Assembly (NCBI GenBank): GCA_016197205.1
Contig: JACPWG010000113.1
Coordinates: forward strand, 1 to 34,644
Length of the DNA: 34,644 nucleotides
DNA from: Planctomycetota bacterium
GTDB lineage: Bacteria; Planctomycetota; MHYJ01; WSZJ01; JACPWG01
Reading direction: 5' to 3'
Part shown: positions 1-7,849 of the stretch, in pieces
Position numbering within the stretch: the stretch's first letter is position 1
Layout of the letters: each line of letters begins with the position of its first letter
Program-made: the position numbers and the translations under genes
The notes under the pieces: generated by a model
What the model was told of the DNA's origin: nothing
Database searches by the model: none
Seen by the model: only the letters and a program-made list of their open reading frames with translations

Positions 1-2
1 AT

Positions 3-74
3 CGCTGGCCGAATGTTTTCTTTTCGGAACACGGGCTCCTCTCACTTGTCGGAACCCCTGCTCCGTCCCGCTAA
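3..74 (+). CDS. ltrA: Group II intron reverse transcriptase/maturase, C-terminal end only
   Basis: Reading from base 3, the open frame gives 23 residues, RWPNVFFSEHGLLSLVGTPA and then PSR, before a TAA stop at 72-74. The R-x-P-N-x-x-F-x-x-x-G-L-x-S-L pattern is the characteristic tail of group II intron reverse transcriptase/maturases, which splice their own intron and copy it into DNA. Position supports the call, because domain V of the intron begins 29 bases after the stop, the normal place for this gene's end. No endonuclease domain follows. Whether the rest of the protein is intact cannot be known. The ltrA symbol is generic. Confidence 0.8.
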   Translation, partial: RWPNVFFSEHGLLSLVGTPAPSR

Positions 75-103
75 CCCCAATTCGGGTAAGACCACCGACC
101 GGA

Positions 104-180
<77 letters not shown>

Positions 181-192
181 CAGGAATCGTGT

Positions 193-210
193 CCGCAGCT
201 TATCCTGCGG
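193..210. terminator. Small hairpin downstream of livM
   Basis: CCGCAG and CTGCGG form a perfect 6-bp stem around a 6-base loop, between the livM stop (minus strand) and the intron's 3' end. There is no T-run on either strand, so a terminator role is only possible. It is the sole clear stem between the two elements. Confidence 0.25.
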
Positions 211-265
211 TGCTGACTTGGACGGGCCGAGCGGAAACCGCCCGCTTACGCCCGCGCTGCGGTCG

Positions 266-1300
266 TCAGGCGCGACGGATCTGCACGGTGTCCTCGTCGC
301 GGTCCGACTCGTGCAGCTCGAGCTGCATGCGCTCCGACGGCCAGATCCCCTCGGGACGGAACCGCATCATGAGAATGAGCGCCAGTCCGAAAATGATCAA
401 CTTCACGTCCGAGAAGCGAAACTTCGTCCCGGTCCGCTGGATCCATTCGTCGAGGAGGGGCGTGAGCACGTTGTCGTAGCCCATGAGCACGAAGGTCCCG
501 ATGAGCGCGCCGCGGATGTTGCCCATGCCGCCGATCAGCAAAAAGCACAGGACCGTGATCGAGCGATTGAACGTGTACGAGTCCGGTCCGCCGGTCTGGT
601 CGAGCGAGGTCGCGTACAGCGACCCCGCGAGGCCGGCGAGGGCGGCGCCGAGCGCGAAGGCCGAGAGCTTGGCCTTCACGGCGTTGATGCCCATGCAGGT
701 CGCGGCCAGCTCGTCCTCGCGGATCGCCATCCATTCCCGCCCGAGGCGCGAGTTCTCGATGTTGTAGAGGAGCACGACGACGCCGGCGAGCGCAACGAGC
801 GCGATGTAATAGTAGCCGCGGTAGTCGCCGCTCCAGTCCACCGCACTCCACGGCAGCCACGGGTCGGGGAGCGGGTTCAGCGCCTTCGAGCCGTTCGTGA
901 TGTTCTCCAGATTCTTAATGGCGAACTTCACCACCTCGCCGAAACCGAGCGTAACGATGGCCAGGTAGTCGCCGCGCAGCCGTAGGGTCGGCGCTGCCAG
1001 GACGACGCCGGCGATGCCCGCGCCGAGGGTCGACAGCACGACGGCCGGCCAGAACCCGGTCTGAAACGGGAACTGCCCGACGGTGAGGATGCCCGTCACG
1101 TACGCGCCGATGCCGAAGAAGGCCGCGATGCCGAGCTGGAGCAGGCCCGCGTAGCCGACGACCACGTTCAGGCCGAGCGCGAGGATGCAGAAAATCAGGA
1201 TGTCCCGGACCTGGCCGCCGAGCCGCGACGGGAGCAGCGGCAGGCAGGGCAGCAGCGCGAGGACGGCGAAGGCCACCAGCTCGGCGCGGAAGCGCTTCAT
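266..1300 (-). CDS. livM: Branched-chain amino-acid ABC transporter permease LivM
   Basis: This is a 344-residue inner-membrane permease of a high-affinity branched-chain amino-acid (or related amide/urea) importer; it pairs with LivH to form the channel. It has about eight to ten hydrophobic segments. The LivM signature LRLRGDYLAIVTLGFGE lies in the first half and the permease loop REDELAATCMGINAVKAKL in the second. The chain ends in the usual FRPEGIWPSER tail plus about 20 polar residues. The ATG at 1300 overlaps the livH stop in an ATGA, so translation is probably coupled, and GAGGGA lies seven bases upstream. The longer open frame running up to 2317 is only the same frame continuing under livH. 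No livG or livF ATPase gene follows before the window ends; a group II intron lies there instead. Confidence 0.93.
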   Translation of the reverse strand: MKRFRAELVAFAVLALLPCLPLLPSRLGGQVRDILIFCILALGLNVVVGYAGLLQLGIAAFFGIGAYVTGILTVGQFPFQTGFWPAVVLSTLGAGIAGVVLAAPTLRLRGDYLAIVTLGFGEVVKFAIKNLENITNGSKALNPLPDPWLPWSAVDWSGDYRGYYYIALVALAGVVVLLYNIENSRLGREWMAIREDELAATCMGINAVKAKLSAFALGAALAGLAGSLYATSLDQTGGPDSYTFNRSITVLCFLLIGGMGNIRGALIGTFVLMGYDNVLTPLLDEWIQRTGTKFRFSDVKLIIFGLALILMMRFRPEGIWPSERMQLELHESDRDEDTVQIRRA

Positions 1301-2247
1301 ACTTTTTCCCTCGTGCGCGTGCCCAGGAGGCCGGACGGGCGGAAGACGAGGAGGACGATTAGGATGGCGAACACGAGCGCGCTCGTCCACTGCTCGCCTA
1401 CGTACTGGCTGCCGAGGGAGCGGACAAGGCCGATGATGAGTCCCCCGAGCATGGCACCGGGGAGATTGCCGATCCCGCCGAGGACCGCGGCGGTGAAGGC
1501 GTAGAGGCCGTTCTGGTAGCCCATTTGGAAGGAGACGGTGTTGATCGACAGGCCGTAGATCACGCTCGCCGCGCCGGCGAGAGAGCCGCCGATCAGGAAC
1601 GTCGCGCCGATCACGCGGTCCACGTCGATGCCCATCAGGCGCGCTGCCATCGGGTTTTGCGCCGTCGCGCGCATGGCCTTGCCGAGCTTGGTGAATTTCA
1701 CGAAGACGGTGAGCGCGAGCATGAGGGGGATCGTGACGCAGATGACGACGAGGTCTTTGAGCGTGAAACGGAGGGCGTCGGAGTCGAGCAGGTTGCGATT
1801 CGAGAGGAGATCGGGAAAGTTGATGTCCGCGACCCCCTTCCAGAGCTGGCCGAGCCCCATGAAGACGAACGACACGCCGATGGCGGAGACGAGCGGGGTC
1901 AGTTTCGGCGCGTGACGGAGGGGCTTGTAGACGAGGCGGTCCACCGCGTAGTTGAGGGCGGCGGCGAAGGTCATCGCGAGGAGGAAGACCAGCGCCAAGC
2001 CGAGCGCGAGACCGAGGGTGCTGCCGGTCGCGGCCAGCCCGAGCCACCCGACGAGGGTGAGGGCGAGAAAGCCGGAGAGCATGAAGAGGTCGCCGTGGGC
2101 GAAATTGATCAGCTCGAGGATGCCGTAGACCATCGTATAGCCGATGGCGATGAGGGCGAAGAGGGAGCCGGTGGTGAGGCCGTTCAAGACCTGCTGCGCG
2201 AAGGCGGTCAGGCCGGCCGGGTCGACGACTGCGAGGAGCGGAGGCAT
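1297..2247 (-). CDS. livH: Branched-chain amino-acid ABC transporter permease LivH
   Basis: This is a 316-residue integral-membrane permease, partner of LivM. The N-terminal segment QQVLNGLTTGSLFALIAIGY, then MVYGILELINFAHGDLFM, is diagnostic of LivH. The cytoplasmic loop AMRATAQNPMAARLMGID and the GGIGNLPGAMLGGLIIGL region follow, and the chain ends FRPSGLLGTRTREKV. The ATG at 2247 was chosen because it places the first hydrophobic segment at the normal distance. A GTG at 2277 would add ten residues, and neither start has a strong ribosome site. It overlaps livM by four bases. Upstream, 669 bases of repeat-rich sequence separate it from livK, which is unusual for this operon. Confidence 0.93.
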   Translation of the reverse strand: MPPLLAVVDPAGLTAFAQQVLNGLTTGSLFALIAIGYTMVYGILELINFAHGDLFMLSGFLALTLVGWLGLAATGSTLGLALGLALVFLLAMTFAAALNYAVDRLVYKPLRHAPKLTPLVSAIGVSFVFMGLGQLWKGVADINFPDLLSNRNLLDSDALRFTLKDLVVICVTIPLMLALTVFVKFTKLGKAMRATAQNPMAARLMGIDVDRVIGATFLIGGSLAGAASVIYGLSINTVSFQMGYQNGLYAFTAAVLGGIGNLPGAMLGGLIIGLVRSLGSQYVGEQWTSALVFAILIVLLVFRPSGLLGTRTREKV

Positions 2248-2467
2248 GGGGCACCGGGGAGTAGGGGGACGCAGCACACGGGGAGGGGAAGGGCGGCGAG
2301 GGGCAACGAAGGCTCAAGTCTCAATGCTCAAGGCCCAGACAAGCCTCAAGGCCGGCCCTTTTGAGCTGGAGTGGACCACTCTACTCTTGCGAAATGGAGC
2401 ATCCATGGCCCGAGCGCGGGCCGGGGCGAGCTTTCGAGATTTCTCCTTCGCCGGCCACCGGCCCTTG

Positions 2468-2492
2468 TGGTGCAGGGCTTCCGCCCTGCACC
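2468..2492 (+). repeat. REP-like palindrome, copy 1
   Basis: The core GTGCAGGGC-TTCC-GCCCTGCAC (2470-2491) forms a perfect 9-bp stem with a 4-base loop. The 25 bases at 2468-2492 are identical, in inverted orientation, to 2590-2614. The two copies are about 100 bases apart within the livK-livH gap. Such hairpins may stabilise or attenuate the polycistronic message, but the sequence alone does not show this. Confidence 0.85.
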
Positions 2493-2589
2493 GACGGGGC
2501 AACTCGCGTGGAAATCACCGAGCGGGTTGGGTGCGGGCGCAGCTCGAGGGGATGGCGGGGAGGTGATCCCGATAATCCGTGCGCGAGCA

Positions 2590-2614
2590 GGTGCAGGGCG
2601 GAAGCCCTGCACCA
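2590..2614 (-). repeat. REP-like palindrome, copy 2 (inverted)
   Basis: This is the exact reverse complement of the 25 bases at 2468-2492, again with the 9-bp GTGCAGGGC stem. It is followed by ATAAAAT on the plus strand. The opposed copies could form one long stem-loop enclosing roughly 100 bases. Confidence 0.85.
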
Positions 2615-2916
2615 TAAAATGAACTCACGTTTCATCCCCAAGTGAACACGCTGCCTGCGGCCGGAAAGCCAGTCGGGGCGGCAACCTTGAGAGGGCCGTC
2701 CTCAAGGCTCAATGCTCGAGGCGTCGATCTCGAGTCTGATCGAAGCTTCGGAAGCCCGCGGACGACGCAGCTCCGTGCAGATTCGCATCCAGGTCTTGGT
2801 CTCGCTGAGCATTGAACATTGAGCATTGAGGCTTGATTGAGCCTTGGTCATTGAGCCTTGGTCATTTGCCCCCTCCCTCCCGGGTCGCGCACCCCCGGAT
2901 CGGTCGTGAATGCCCG

Positions 2917-4149
2917 CTAGTCGTCGCCGAGCAGGGTTGCGAACTCGAACTTGCCGTTCTTCACGACCTGGCCGCTCATGGTCTTCAGCGTCGTGTCCCC
3001 GTTCTTGTCGAAGGACCACTTGCCGAGCGCGCCGTCGAAGTCCTTGATCGTCAGGCACGCGGCGCGGATCGCCTCCCGGTCCTTCTTCCCCGCGCGGCGG
3101 ATCGACTCGACGGCGACTTTCGCCGCCTCGTAGCCGTACACGGCGTAGCCCTCCGGCGCGTTCCCGAACTTCTTCGTGTAGTTGTCGACGAACTGCTTCC
3201 CCTTGCCGGTGAGCTTGTCCGGCGGCAGGCCGCCGAAGGTCACGTAGCACCGGTCGTTCAGGGCGTCGGGGCCGGCCGATTGGATGAACGCCTCCTCGTA
3301 GCAGCCGTCCGGCACCATGAGCTTCGCCTTGAGGCCGACCGCGACGAGGTCCTTCGCGATCTGGCCGGCCTTGCTCTGCGTCGTGCCGCCGAAATAGATC
3401 AAGTCGGGCCCGGTCGCCTTGATCCGGTCCATCAGGGGCTTGAATTCCTGCGCGTTGGAGTCGATGCCGTCGTGGCCCAGCACCTTCAGCCCGATTTCCT
3501 CGGCGCGGCTCTGGAAGAGGTCCGCGATCCCCTTCCCGTACACTTCACGGTCGTCCAGAATGTACACCTTTTTCACGCCGAGCACCTTCGCCCAGTCGGC
3601 GCCGACCGGACCCTGCATGTCGTCGGCGGGCACGACGCGCGCATAGTTCACCTTGCCGGTCGGCCGGTACGTTTCCGGCTCGCCCGCCTCCCCCTTGCCG
3701 GGCTTGGTGAGGCCGGGCCAGGTGTTCGCCGGGCTGATCATGAGCAGGCTCGCCTTGTTCAGCTTCGGGATCGAGACCTTCGCCGCGCCCGAATTGTAGG
3801 TCCCGATGTAGACCATCACGTCGCCGTCCTTGATCGCCTGCTCGGCGTTCGCGGCCTCCTTTTCCGGGGTCCACTTTCCTTCGGCCGCGGTCGCGTCGTC
3901 GAGGTCCTCGTACGACACCGAGAAATCGCCGGCCTTCCAGCCCGACTCCTCGAGGGCCATCTTGATGCCGTTGACGATGGTGTCGGTCTGCGCCTTCGCG
4001 CTGCCGGTCCGCGGCAGGCTGGAGACGATCTTCACCTTCTTGCCCGCGTCCTCCTGCGCCGGCGTCGCCGAAACGAGCGGGCCGCCGTGCGTCCCGAAAC
4101 CTGTGGCGAACCCGAGGACCAGGACCAGCGAGAGGAAGCGTCGAAACAT
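2917..4149 (-). CDS. livK: Branched-chain amino-acid ABC transporter substrate-binding protein
   Basis: This is a 410-residue periplasmic binding protein that delivers substrate to LivHM. It starts MFRRFLSLVLVLGFATGFGT, a secretion signal with cleavage expected in the alanine/threonine-rich stretch before QEDAGKKVKIVSSLP. The type I periplasmic-binding fold follows. It has TDTIVNGIKMALEE near the start, YIGTYNSGAAKVSIPKLNKA in the first lobe, the hinge-region PVGADWAKVLGVKKVYILDD and VYGYEAAKVAVESIRRAG near the end. The ATG at 4149 is supported by GGAGGG seven bases upstream (4157-4162). The open frame extends 40 codons further, but that part covers the promoter. Substrate could equally be an amide or short peptide. 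Expression probably starts from the promoter at 4238-4266. Confidence 0.92.
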   Translation of the reverse strand: MFRRFLSLVLVLGFATGFGTHGGPLVSATPAQEDAGKKVKIVSSLPRTGSAKAQTDTIVNGIKMALEESGWKAGDFSVSYEDLDDATAAEGKWTPEKEAANAEQAIKDGDVMVYIGTYNSGAAKVSIPKLNKASLLMISPANTWPGLTKPGKGEAGEPETYRPTGKVNYARVVPADDMQGPVGADWAKVLGVKKVYILDDREVYGKGIADLFQSRAEEIGLKVLGHDGIDSNAQEFKPLMDRIKATGPDLIYFGGTTQSKAGQIAKDLVAVGLKAKLMVPDGCYEEAFIQSAGPDALNDRCYVTFGGLPPDKLTGKGKQFVDNYTKKFGNAPEGYAVYGYEAAKVAVESIRRAGKKDREAIRAACLTIKDFDGALGKWSFDKNGDTTLKTMSGQVVKNGKFEFATLLGDD

Positions 4150-4237
4150 CGAAATACCCTCCATGTACGGCGCAGAGGACGGCTTTTTTGGAAGGGGGAA
4201 GCGCGGCTTCCCGCCTGCCCGCCCCGAAGAGGCGGCT

Positions 4238-4266
4238 AGCATACGGAACATCCTCCCGGCCGTCAA
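4238..4266 (-). promoter_or_regulatory. Probable sigma-70-type promoter of livK
   Basis: On the minus strand TTGACG (4266-4261), a 17-base spacer and TATGCT (4243-4238) match a housekeeping promoter. Transcription would start near 4231, giving a leader of about 80 bases before the livK ATG. It is divergent from the promoter at 4280-4309. Confidence 0.6.
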
Positions 4267-4279
4267 CATTTCATTCCTC

Positions 4280-4309
4280 TTGAATTCCCGGCCTGCCCGC
4301 CGTTAGAAT
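4280..4309 (+). promoter_or_regulatory. Probable sigma-70-type promoter of the receiver-GAF gene
   Basis: TTGAAT (4280-4285), an 18-base spacer and TAGAAT (4304-4309) lie about 50 bases before the ATG at 4360. The layout matches other promoters in this window (10102, 16699). Confidence 0.6.
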
Positions 4310-4359
4310 GCGGCCCTTTCCTGCGCTCATGCGGCAGTGCGGCAGTAGGGAGTATCGGG

Positions 4360-5856
4360 ATGCCAGAAGCTTCGCCCGCGGACAACATCCTCGTCGTCGA
4401 CGACGATCCGGCCTCGCTCCACACCCTGCAGGGCCTCCTCGAAGGCTCCGGCTTCCGGGTCCACCTCGCCCGCTCGGGCAACGAGGCCCTGGAACGCGTC
4501 GCGCCCGCGCAACCCGACCTCATCCTGCTCGACGTGGCCATGCCCGGCATGGACGGGTACACGACCTGCGAGCTGCTCAAGACCGACGCCCGCTACCACT
4601 GGATCCCGGTCATCATGCTTTCGGACGCGGCCTACTCCGACGTCGCCCTCCGGTGCCTCGACGTCGGCGCCAGTGATTTCGTGCGCATCCCCTACGAGGC
4701 CGAAGAGCTCCTGGCGAAGGTCCGCGCCGCGCTCCGGGCCCATCGCGAGGACCTCTCGCTCCTCGAAAACCAGGGCCGCCTCGTCGCGCAAATCGCTTCC
4801 GAAGAACAGCGCAAGGAGCGCCTCCGCCTCGAAGCCGCGTTCGCCACGGCCATCAACGACGCGCCCGACCTGGGCGCCAAGGCGGACCTCATCCGCGAAT
4901 ACCTCCCCGACGTCCTCGGCGTGTCGCTCTTCTCGGTCTTCGCGCACGACCCGGGTACGAACACGCTCCGCGTCATCGCGCACAACAGCCCGCGCTTGAA
5001 AAACCTCTCTTCGATTCCGCTCGTGCGCGGCACCGTGATGGGGGAGTGCGTCGTCACGGGGAGGCCCGTCTTCATCGAGAACTTCACCAGCTCCAGGTTC
5101 TATCGGCCCGCGCCCGACCGGCCGTACGTGCGGAACTCGTGCATCACGATCCCGCTTCGCCTCCAGCAGCAGGTCGTGGGCCTCCTCAACCTGCACGACA
5201 AGATCGCCGGCGAGTTCGTCCAGGAGGACCTGCTCGACGGGCAACGGGTCGGCGCCTTCATGGCGAGCGCGCTCGAGAACGCCTATCACCAGCTCAACTC
5301 CTACGACGAGGCGCTGCGGGACCGCGTCACGGGCCTGTTCAACCGGCGCTACATGGACGAGCACCTCGGCAGGATGCTGAAGCTGTGCAAGCGGCTCCAT
5401 GTGCCCGTGGCCTGCATCCTCGCCGCGATCGACAATCCCGGCAAGGGCGCGGCCTGGACGAGCGACGCCGCGATGAAGGAAGGCCTTCTGCGCCAGATCG
5501 GCCTCACGTTCACCCGGCAGTGTCGCGATACGGACATCGTTTCCCACTACGTGCCGGAACGGTACCTCCTGGTGCTCCCCGCGACCGACGCCGGCCAGGC
5601 GGTGATCCTCGCCGAGCGGCTCCAGGAAACGGTCGCCAAGCAGGAGTACGGCCTGTCCCTGAACCCGATCCGCGTGACGCTCGGCATGGGGATCGCCGCG
5701 TTTCCGGAGAACGGCTGGGAGGCCTCGTCGCTCCTGCAGGGGGCGATCAAGGCCCTGGAGGGCGCCCGGAGCCGCGGACCTTCGTCGCGCGGCGTAGCCC
5801 CGCCGATCGTCCCCTCCCGCGGCGTGGCCGTCGATACCTCGCCGAAAGGGCGCTGA
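4360..5856 (+). CDS. Receiver-GAF-degenerate GGDEF signalling protein
   Basis: This 498-residue cytoplasmic signalling protein has a receiver domain at about 8-125, with the acidic pocket D14-D16 and phosphoacceptor D58 in LILLDVAMPGMDGY. A helical linker follows to about 165, then a GAF sensor domain (165-310) and a GGDEF-fold domain (about 318-475). The GGDEF domain keeps the entry motif DRVTGLFNRRYMDEHL, but the active-site loop reads VPERY (398-402) instead of GGDEF, so cyclic-di-GMP synthesis is unlikely. The receiver's conserved lysine is also missing (DFVRIPYE, with Ile where K-P is expected). The protein may therefore act by binding rather than catalysis. GGGAG lies about 10 bases before the ATG. 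The zinc-ribbon gene follows after 18 bases, probably on the same transcript. Confidence 0.88.
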   Translation: MPEASPADNILVVDDDPASLHTLQGLLEGSGFRVHLARSGNEALERVAPAQPDLILLDVAMPGMDGYTTCELLKTDARYHWIPVIMLSDAAYSDVALRCLDVGASDFVRIPYEAEELLAKVRAALRAHREDLSLLENQGRLVAQIASEEQRKERLRLEAAFATAINDAPDLGAKADLIREYLPDVLGVSLFSVFAHDPGTNTLRVIAHNSPRLKNLSSIPLVRGTVMGECVVTGRPVFIENFTSSRFYRPAPDRPYVRNSCITIPLRLQQQVVGLLNLHDKIAGEFVQEDLLDGQRVGAFMASALENAYHQLNSYDEALRDRVTGLFNRRYMDEHLGRMLKLCKRLHVPVACILAAIDNPGKGAAWTSDAAMKEGLLRQIGLTFTRQCRDTDIVSHYVPERYLLVLPATDAGQAVILAERLQETVAKQEYGLSLNPIRVTLGMGIAAFPENGWEASSLLQGAIKALEGARSRGPSSRGVAPPIVPSRGVAVDTSPKGR

Positions 5857-5874
5857 ACGAGCGGCAGGTGTGGC

Positions 5875-7818
5875 ATGTCGGGTGATGCGAAAATAAAATT
5901 CTTCTGCCGCTGCGGGCAGAAGATCGGCGTACCGGCGGAGAGGGCGGGTCTCGGCGCGATGTGCCCGACCTGTAGCCGCATGGTGCGCGTGCCGTCGTCC
6001 TCCCAGGGTCCGGAACAACCGGCCGAGGAGCTGTGGGCGCCCTTCCGCCCCTCGCGCGAACCCTCGGAGGGCACGCGAAAGCTCAAGCCGCACGAGCTGA
6101 GTCCGGAGCGGCCGCCTCCCGGCGAGTCCGCCCATCCCTCCCATCCCCCCTCCCGCGGCGAGCCGGCCGTCGGCACGCCCTCGGAGACCTTGCCCCCGTC
6201 CGAGAGCGCCTCCCCCGCCCCGGCCCCTTCGCCCTTGTCCGCGGCCTCGCTCTCCGCGTCGCCCTTCGGCTCGCTCGACGTCGTCGCGTCGGAGGGCACG
6301 GGCGCGGGCGAAGTTCGCGAGGCGCCGCCGCGGCGCGCGCCGTCCCCGCCGGACGCGAAAGCGAAACCGAAGCAGAAGCCGCGGCAACAGCCGGAGGAGG
6401 AGGCCGAGGAGGACACCATCCAGCTCCTCGCGGACTCCGACGCGGTCCCGGCTCCGGCCCAAGGGGCCGCTCCCTCCAAGACCGGCGACAGCGACCAGGC
6501 CATCCCCGCGATCGTGCTCTCCGATGACGAGGATGCGGAGGTCGACGCGGACGCGTCCGCCGACGAAGGGGTCGTGGACCTGGTCGGCCCGAATGCGCGC
6601 GAAACGCAGGAGGACACGGCGGCGGACTTCGTCCCGGACGAGGAGGAGGAAGTCGAGGAGGAGGCCGACGGGGAGTCCGGAAAGGAGGCGGGGGACGGGG
6701 CCGACGAGGACGAGGACCTGCTGGGGCCCGCTGTAGCGCAAAAAAAAGACGATGGTGTGGCGACTGGAGAGCTGGAGGACGCGGAGGAGGACGCGGACGC
6801 GGCTGAGGAGGAGGGAGAGGCGGGAGAAGAGGAAGCGCAGGGAGAGGAGCAAGGAGAAGAGGCGGGAGAAGAGGCGGGAGAAGAGGAAGAGGCGGCCGGG
6901 GGCGCCGACGACACGCCCGAACCGCCCGTGCTGCCGGTGGCCGCGGGACGTTCCTCGCGAAGCCCGAGCAGCCCCGGCGCCAAGGGCGTGGTGAATGCGC
7001 CCGGGCGCGCCTCCGGCGTGCGAGCGGTGGACGGAGCGGGCGCGCGCTCGACGGAGAGTTCCGTTCGCCGGCCGGCGGGCATCCCGCAGCCGCCGTCGCA
7101 GGCCTCCCCCACGCCTTCGTCCTCGGGCGCGGCTCGAGGGCGCTCGTCCCCGTCCGAGGTGAAGCGCGTTTCGCTCCTGCCTCCCCCCGCCGGCTCGAGC
7201 GACCCGAAGCCGGCCGGCGCCGGGATGCTCAAGATCGGACTCGCCGCGGTGGCGCTGGTCGTGGGCGTGGCGTGGTTCGCCCATTCGCGCGGCTCGGGGT
7301 CCGGCGGGGCGAGCGGCGTCCCGTCCCCTGCCCCTGGACCCGCGCCCGCGGTCGCCGGCCGGCCCCAGCCCGTGCCGCGCACGCCGCCGGTGGCCCAGCC
7401 TGTCGGCACGGCGACCGCCCCACGGACAGGGCCCGCCGGCGCAGGCGCGCCCGGCGAGGAGCGCTACGTCGAGATCCGCTGGAACATCGACGAGCTGTCC
7501 GTCCTGCCGGAGCTCGCCCCGGAGGGAGAGGTCTGGCTCATGGCCCGCCTCCAGGTCAAATGCCTCGGCTATCCTGAGGTGCCGGTCGGGCCCTCCCAGT
7601 TCCTCTTCCGCACGAGCGGTCGCGACTACCCGGTGGAGACCGGTCCCCTCGCCTCGAAGGTGGTCCCGGGCGGCATCCTTCAGGCGGGCACGGTGCCGAA
7701 CTCCTGTACGGCGATGGGACTCCTCCTCTTCCGCGTCCGCCCGAACGCCACCAAGGGCACGCTGATCTATCTGCCGGCGAATGCGGGCAAGGTGTCGGCG
7801 AAGTACGTTAAGGAATGA
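5875..7818 (+). CDS. Zinc-ribbon, acidic-linker, single-pass membrane protein
   Basis: I do not recognise a named family for this 647-residue protein. The first 40 residues form a zinc ribbon (C11-x-C13 and C30-x2-C33) of the kind found at the front of planctomycete membrane proteins. Residues 45-445 are low-complexity, first Pro/Ser/Ala-rich and then strongly acidic, with long Glu/Asp runs (roughly 215-345). One membrane helix (about 451-470, MLKIGLAAVALVVGVAWFA) follows, then another Pro/Ala linker. A compact C-terminal domain of about 120 residues begins at EERYVEIRWNIDEL and has beta-rich sequence, resembling extracytoplasmic DUF4352-like folds. Topology is presumably ribbon inside, C-domain outside. 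It follows the receiver-GAF gene by 18 bases. The job is unknown; linking a cytoplasmic signal to an envelope domain is inference. Confidence 0.8.
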   Translation: MSGDAKIKFFCRCGQKIGVPAERAGLGAMCPTCSRMVRVPSSSQGPEQPAEELWAPFRPSREPSEGTRKLKPHELSPERPPPGESAHPSHPPSRGEPAVGTPSETLPPSESASPAPAPSPLSAASLSASPFGSLDVVASEGTGAGEVREAPPRRAPSPPDAKAKPKQKPRQQPEEEAEEDTIQLLADSDAVPAPAQGAAPSKTGDSDQAIPAIVLSDDEDAEVDADASADEGVVDLVGPNARETQEDTAADFVPDEEEEVEEEADGESGKEAGDGADEDEDLLGPAVAQKKDDGVATGELEDAEEDADAAEEEGEAGEEEAQGEEQGEEAGEEAGEEEEAAGGADDTPEPPVLPVAAGRSSRSPSSPGAKGVVNAPGRASGVRAVDGAGARSTESSVRRPAGIPQPPSQASPTPSSSGAARGRSSPSEVKRVSLLPPPAGSSDPKPAGAGMLKIGLAAVALVVGVAWFAHSRGSGSGGASGVPSPAPGPAPAVAGRPQPVPRTPPVAQPVGTATAPRTGPAGAGAPGEERYVEIRWNIDELSVLPELAPEGEVWLMARLQVKCLGYPEVPVGPSQFLFRTSGRDYPVETGPLASKVVPGGILQAGTVPNSCTAMGLLLFRVRPNATKGTLIYLPANAGKVSAKYVKE

Positions 7819-7820
7819 GC

Positions 7821-7846
7821 GGGGCGGCGGTCGCACCGGCCGCCCC
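7821..7846. terminator. Possible bidirectional terminator hairpin
   Basis: GGGGCGGC (7821-7828) pairs with GCCGCCCC (7839-7846) around a 10-base loop. It sits in the 31-base gap between two convergent genes, where a shared terminator is expected. There is no T-run on either side, so the call rests on position and stem strength. Confidence 0.45.
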
Positions 7847-7849
7847 TCG

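Larger units (their letters stand above)
2311..2868. repeat. Intergenic repeat island with inverted TTGAG-type arms
   Basis: The livK-livH gap holds no convincing gene. Left arms at 2311-2351 and 2701-2722 are runs of CTCAAGG/CTCAATG units. The right arm at 2806-2868 is the same unit in the opposite orientation (TTGAGCC/TTGAGCA). It includes a 14-base unit, TTGAGCCTTGGTCA, repeated exactly in tandem at 2837-2850 and 2851-2864. The reverse complement of the left arm aligns to the right arm over most of its length. Two copies of a GC-rich palindrome lie inside. Function is unknown. Confidence 0.75.

Noticed and set aside
1301..2317. N-terminal extension of livM to 683 residues
   Set aside because: The upstream part is out of frame with livH and Arg/Pro-rich. 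The livM ATG at 1300 has a ribosome site and an ATGA overlap.
2346..2645. Several 80-95 residue frames around the palindromes
   Set aside because: They translate the repeat arms and palindromes on both strands and show no codon pattern or ribosome site.
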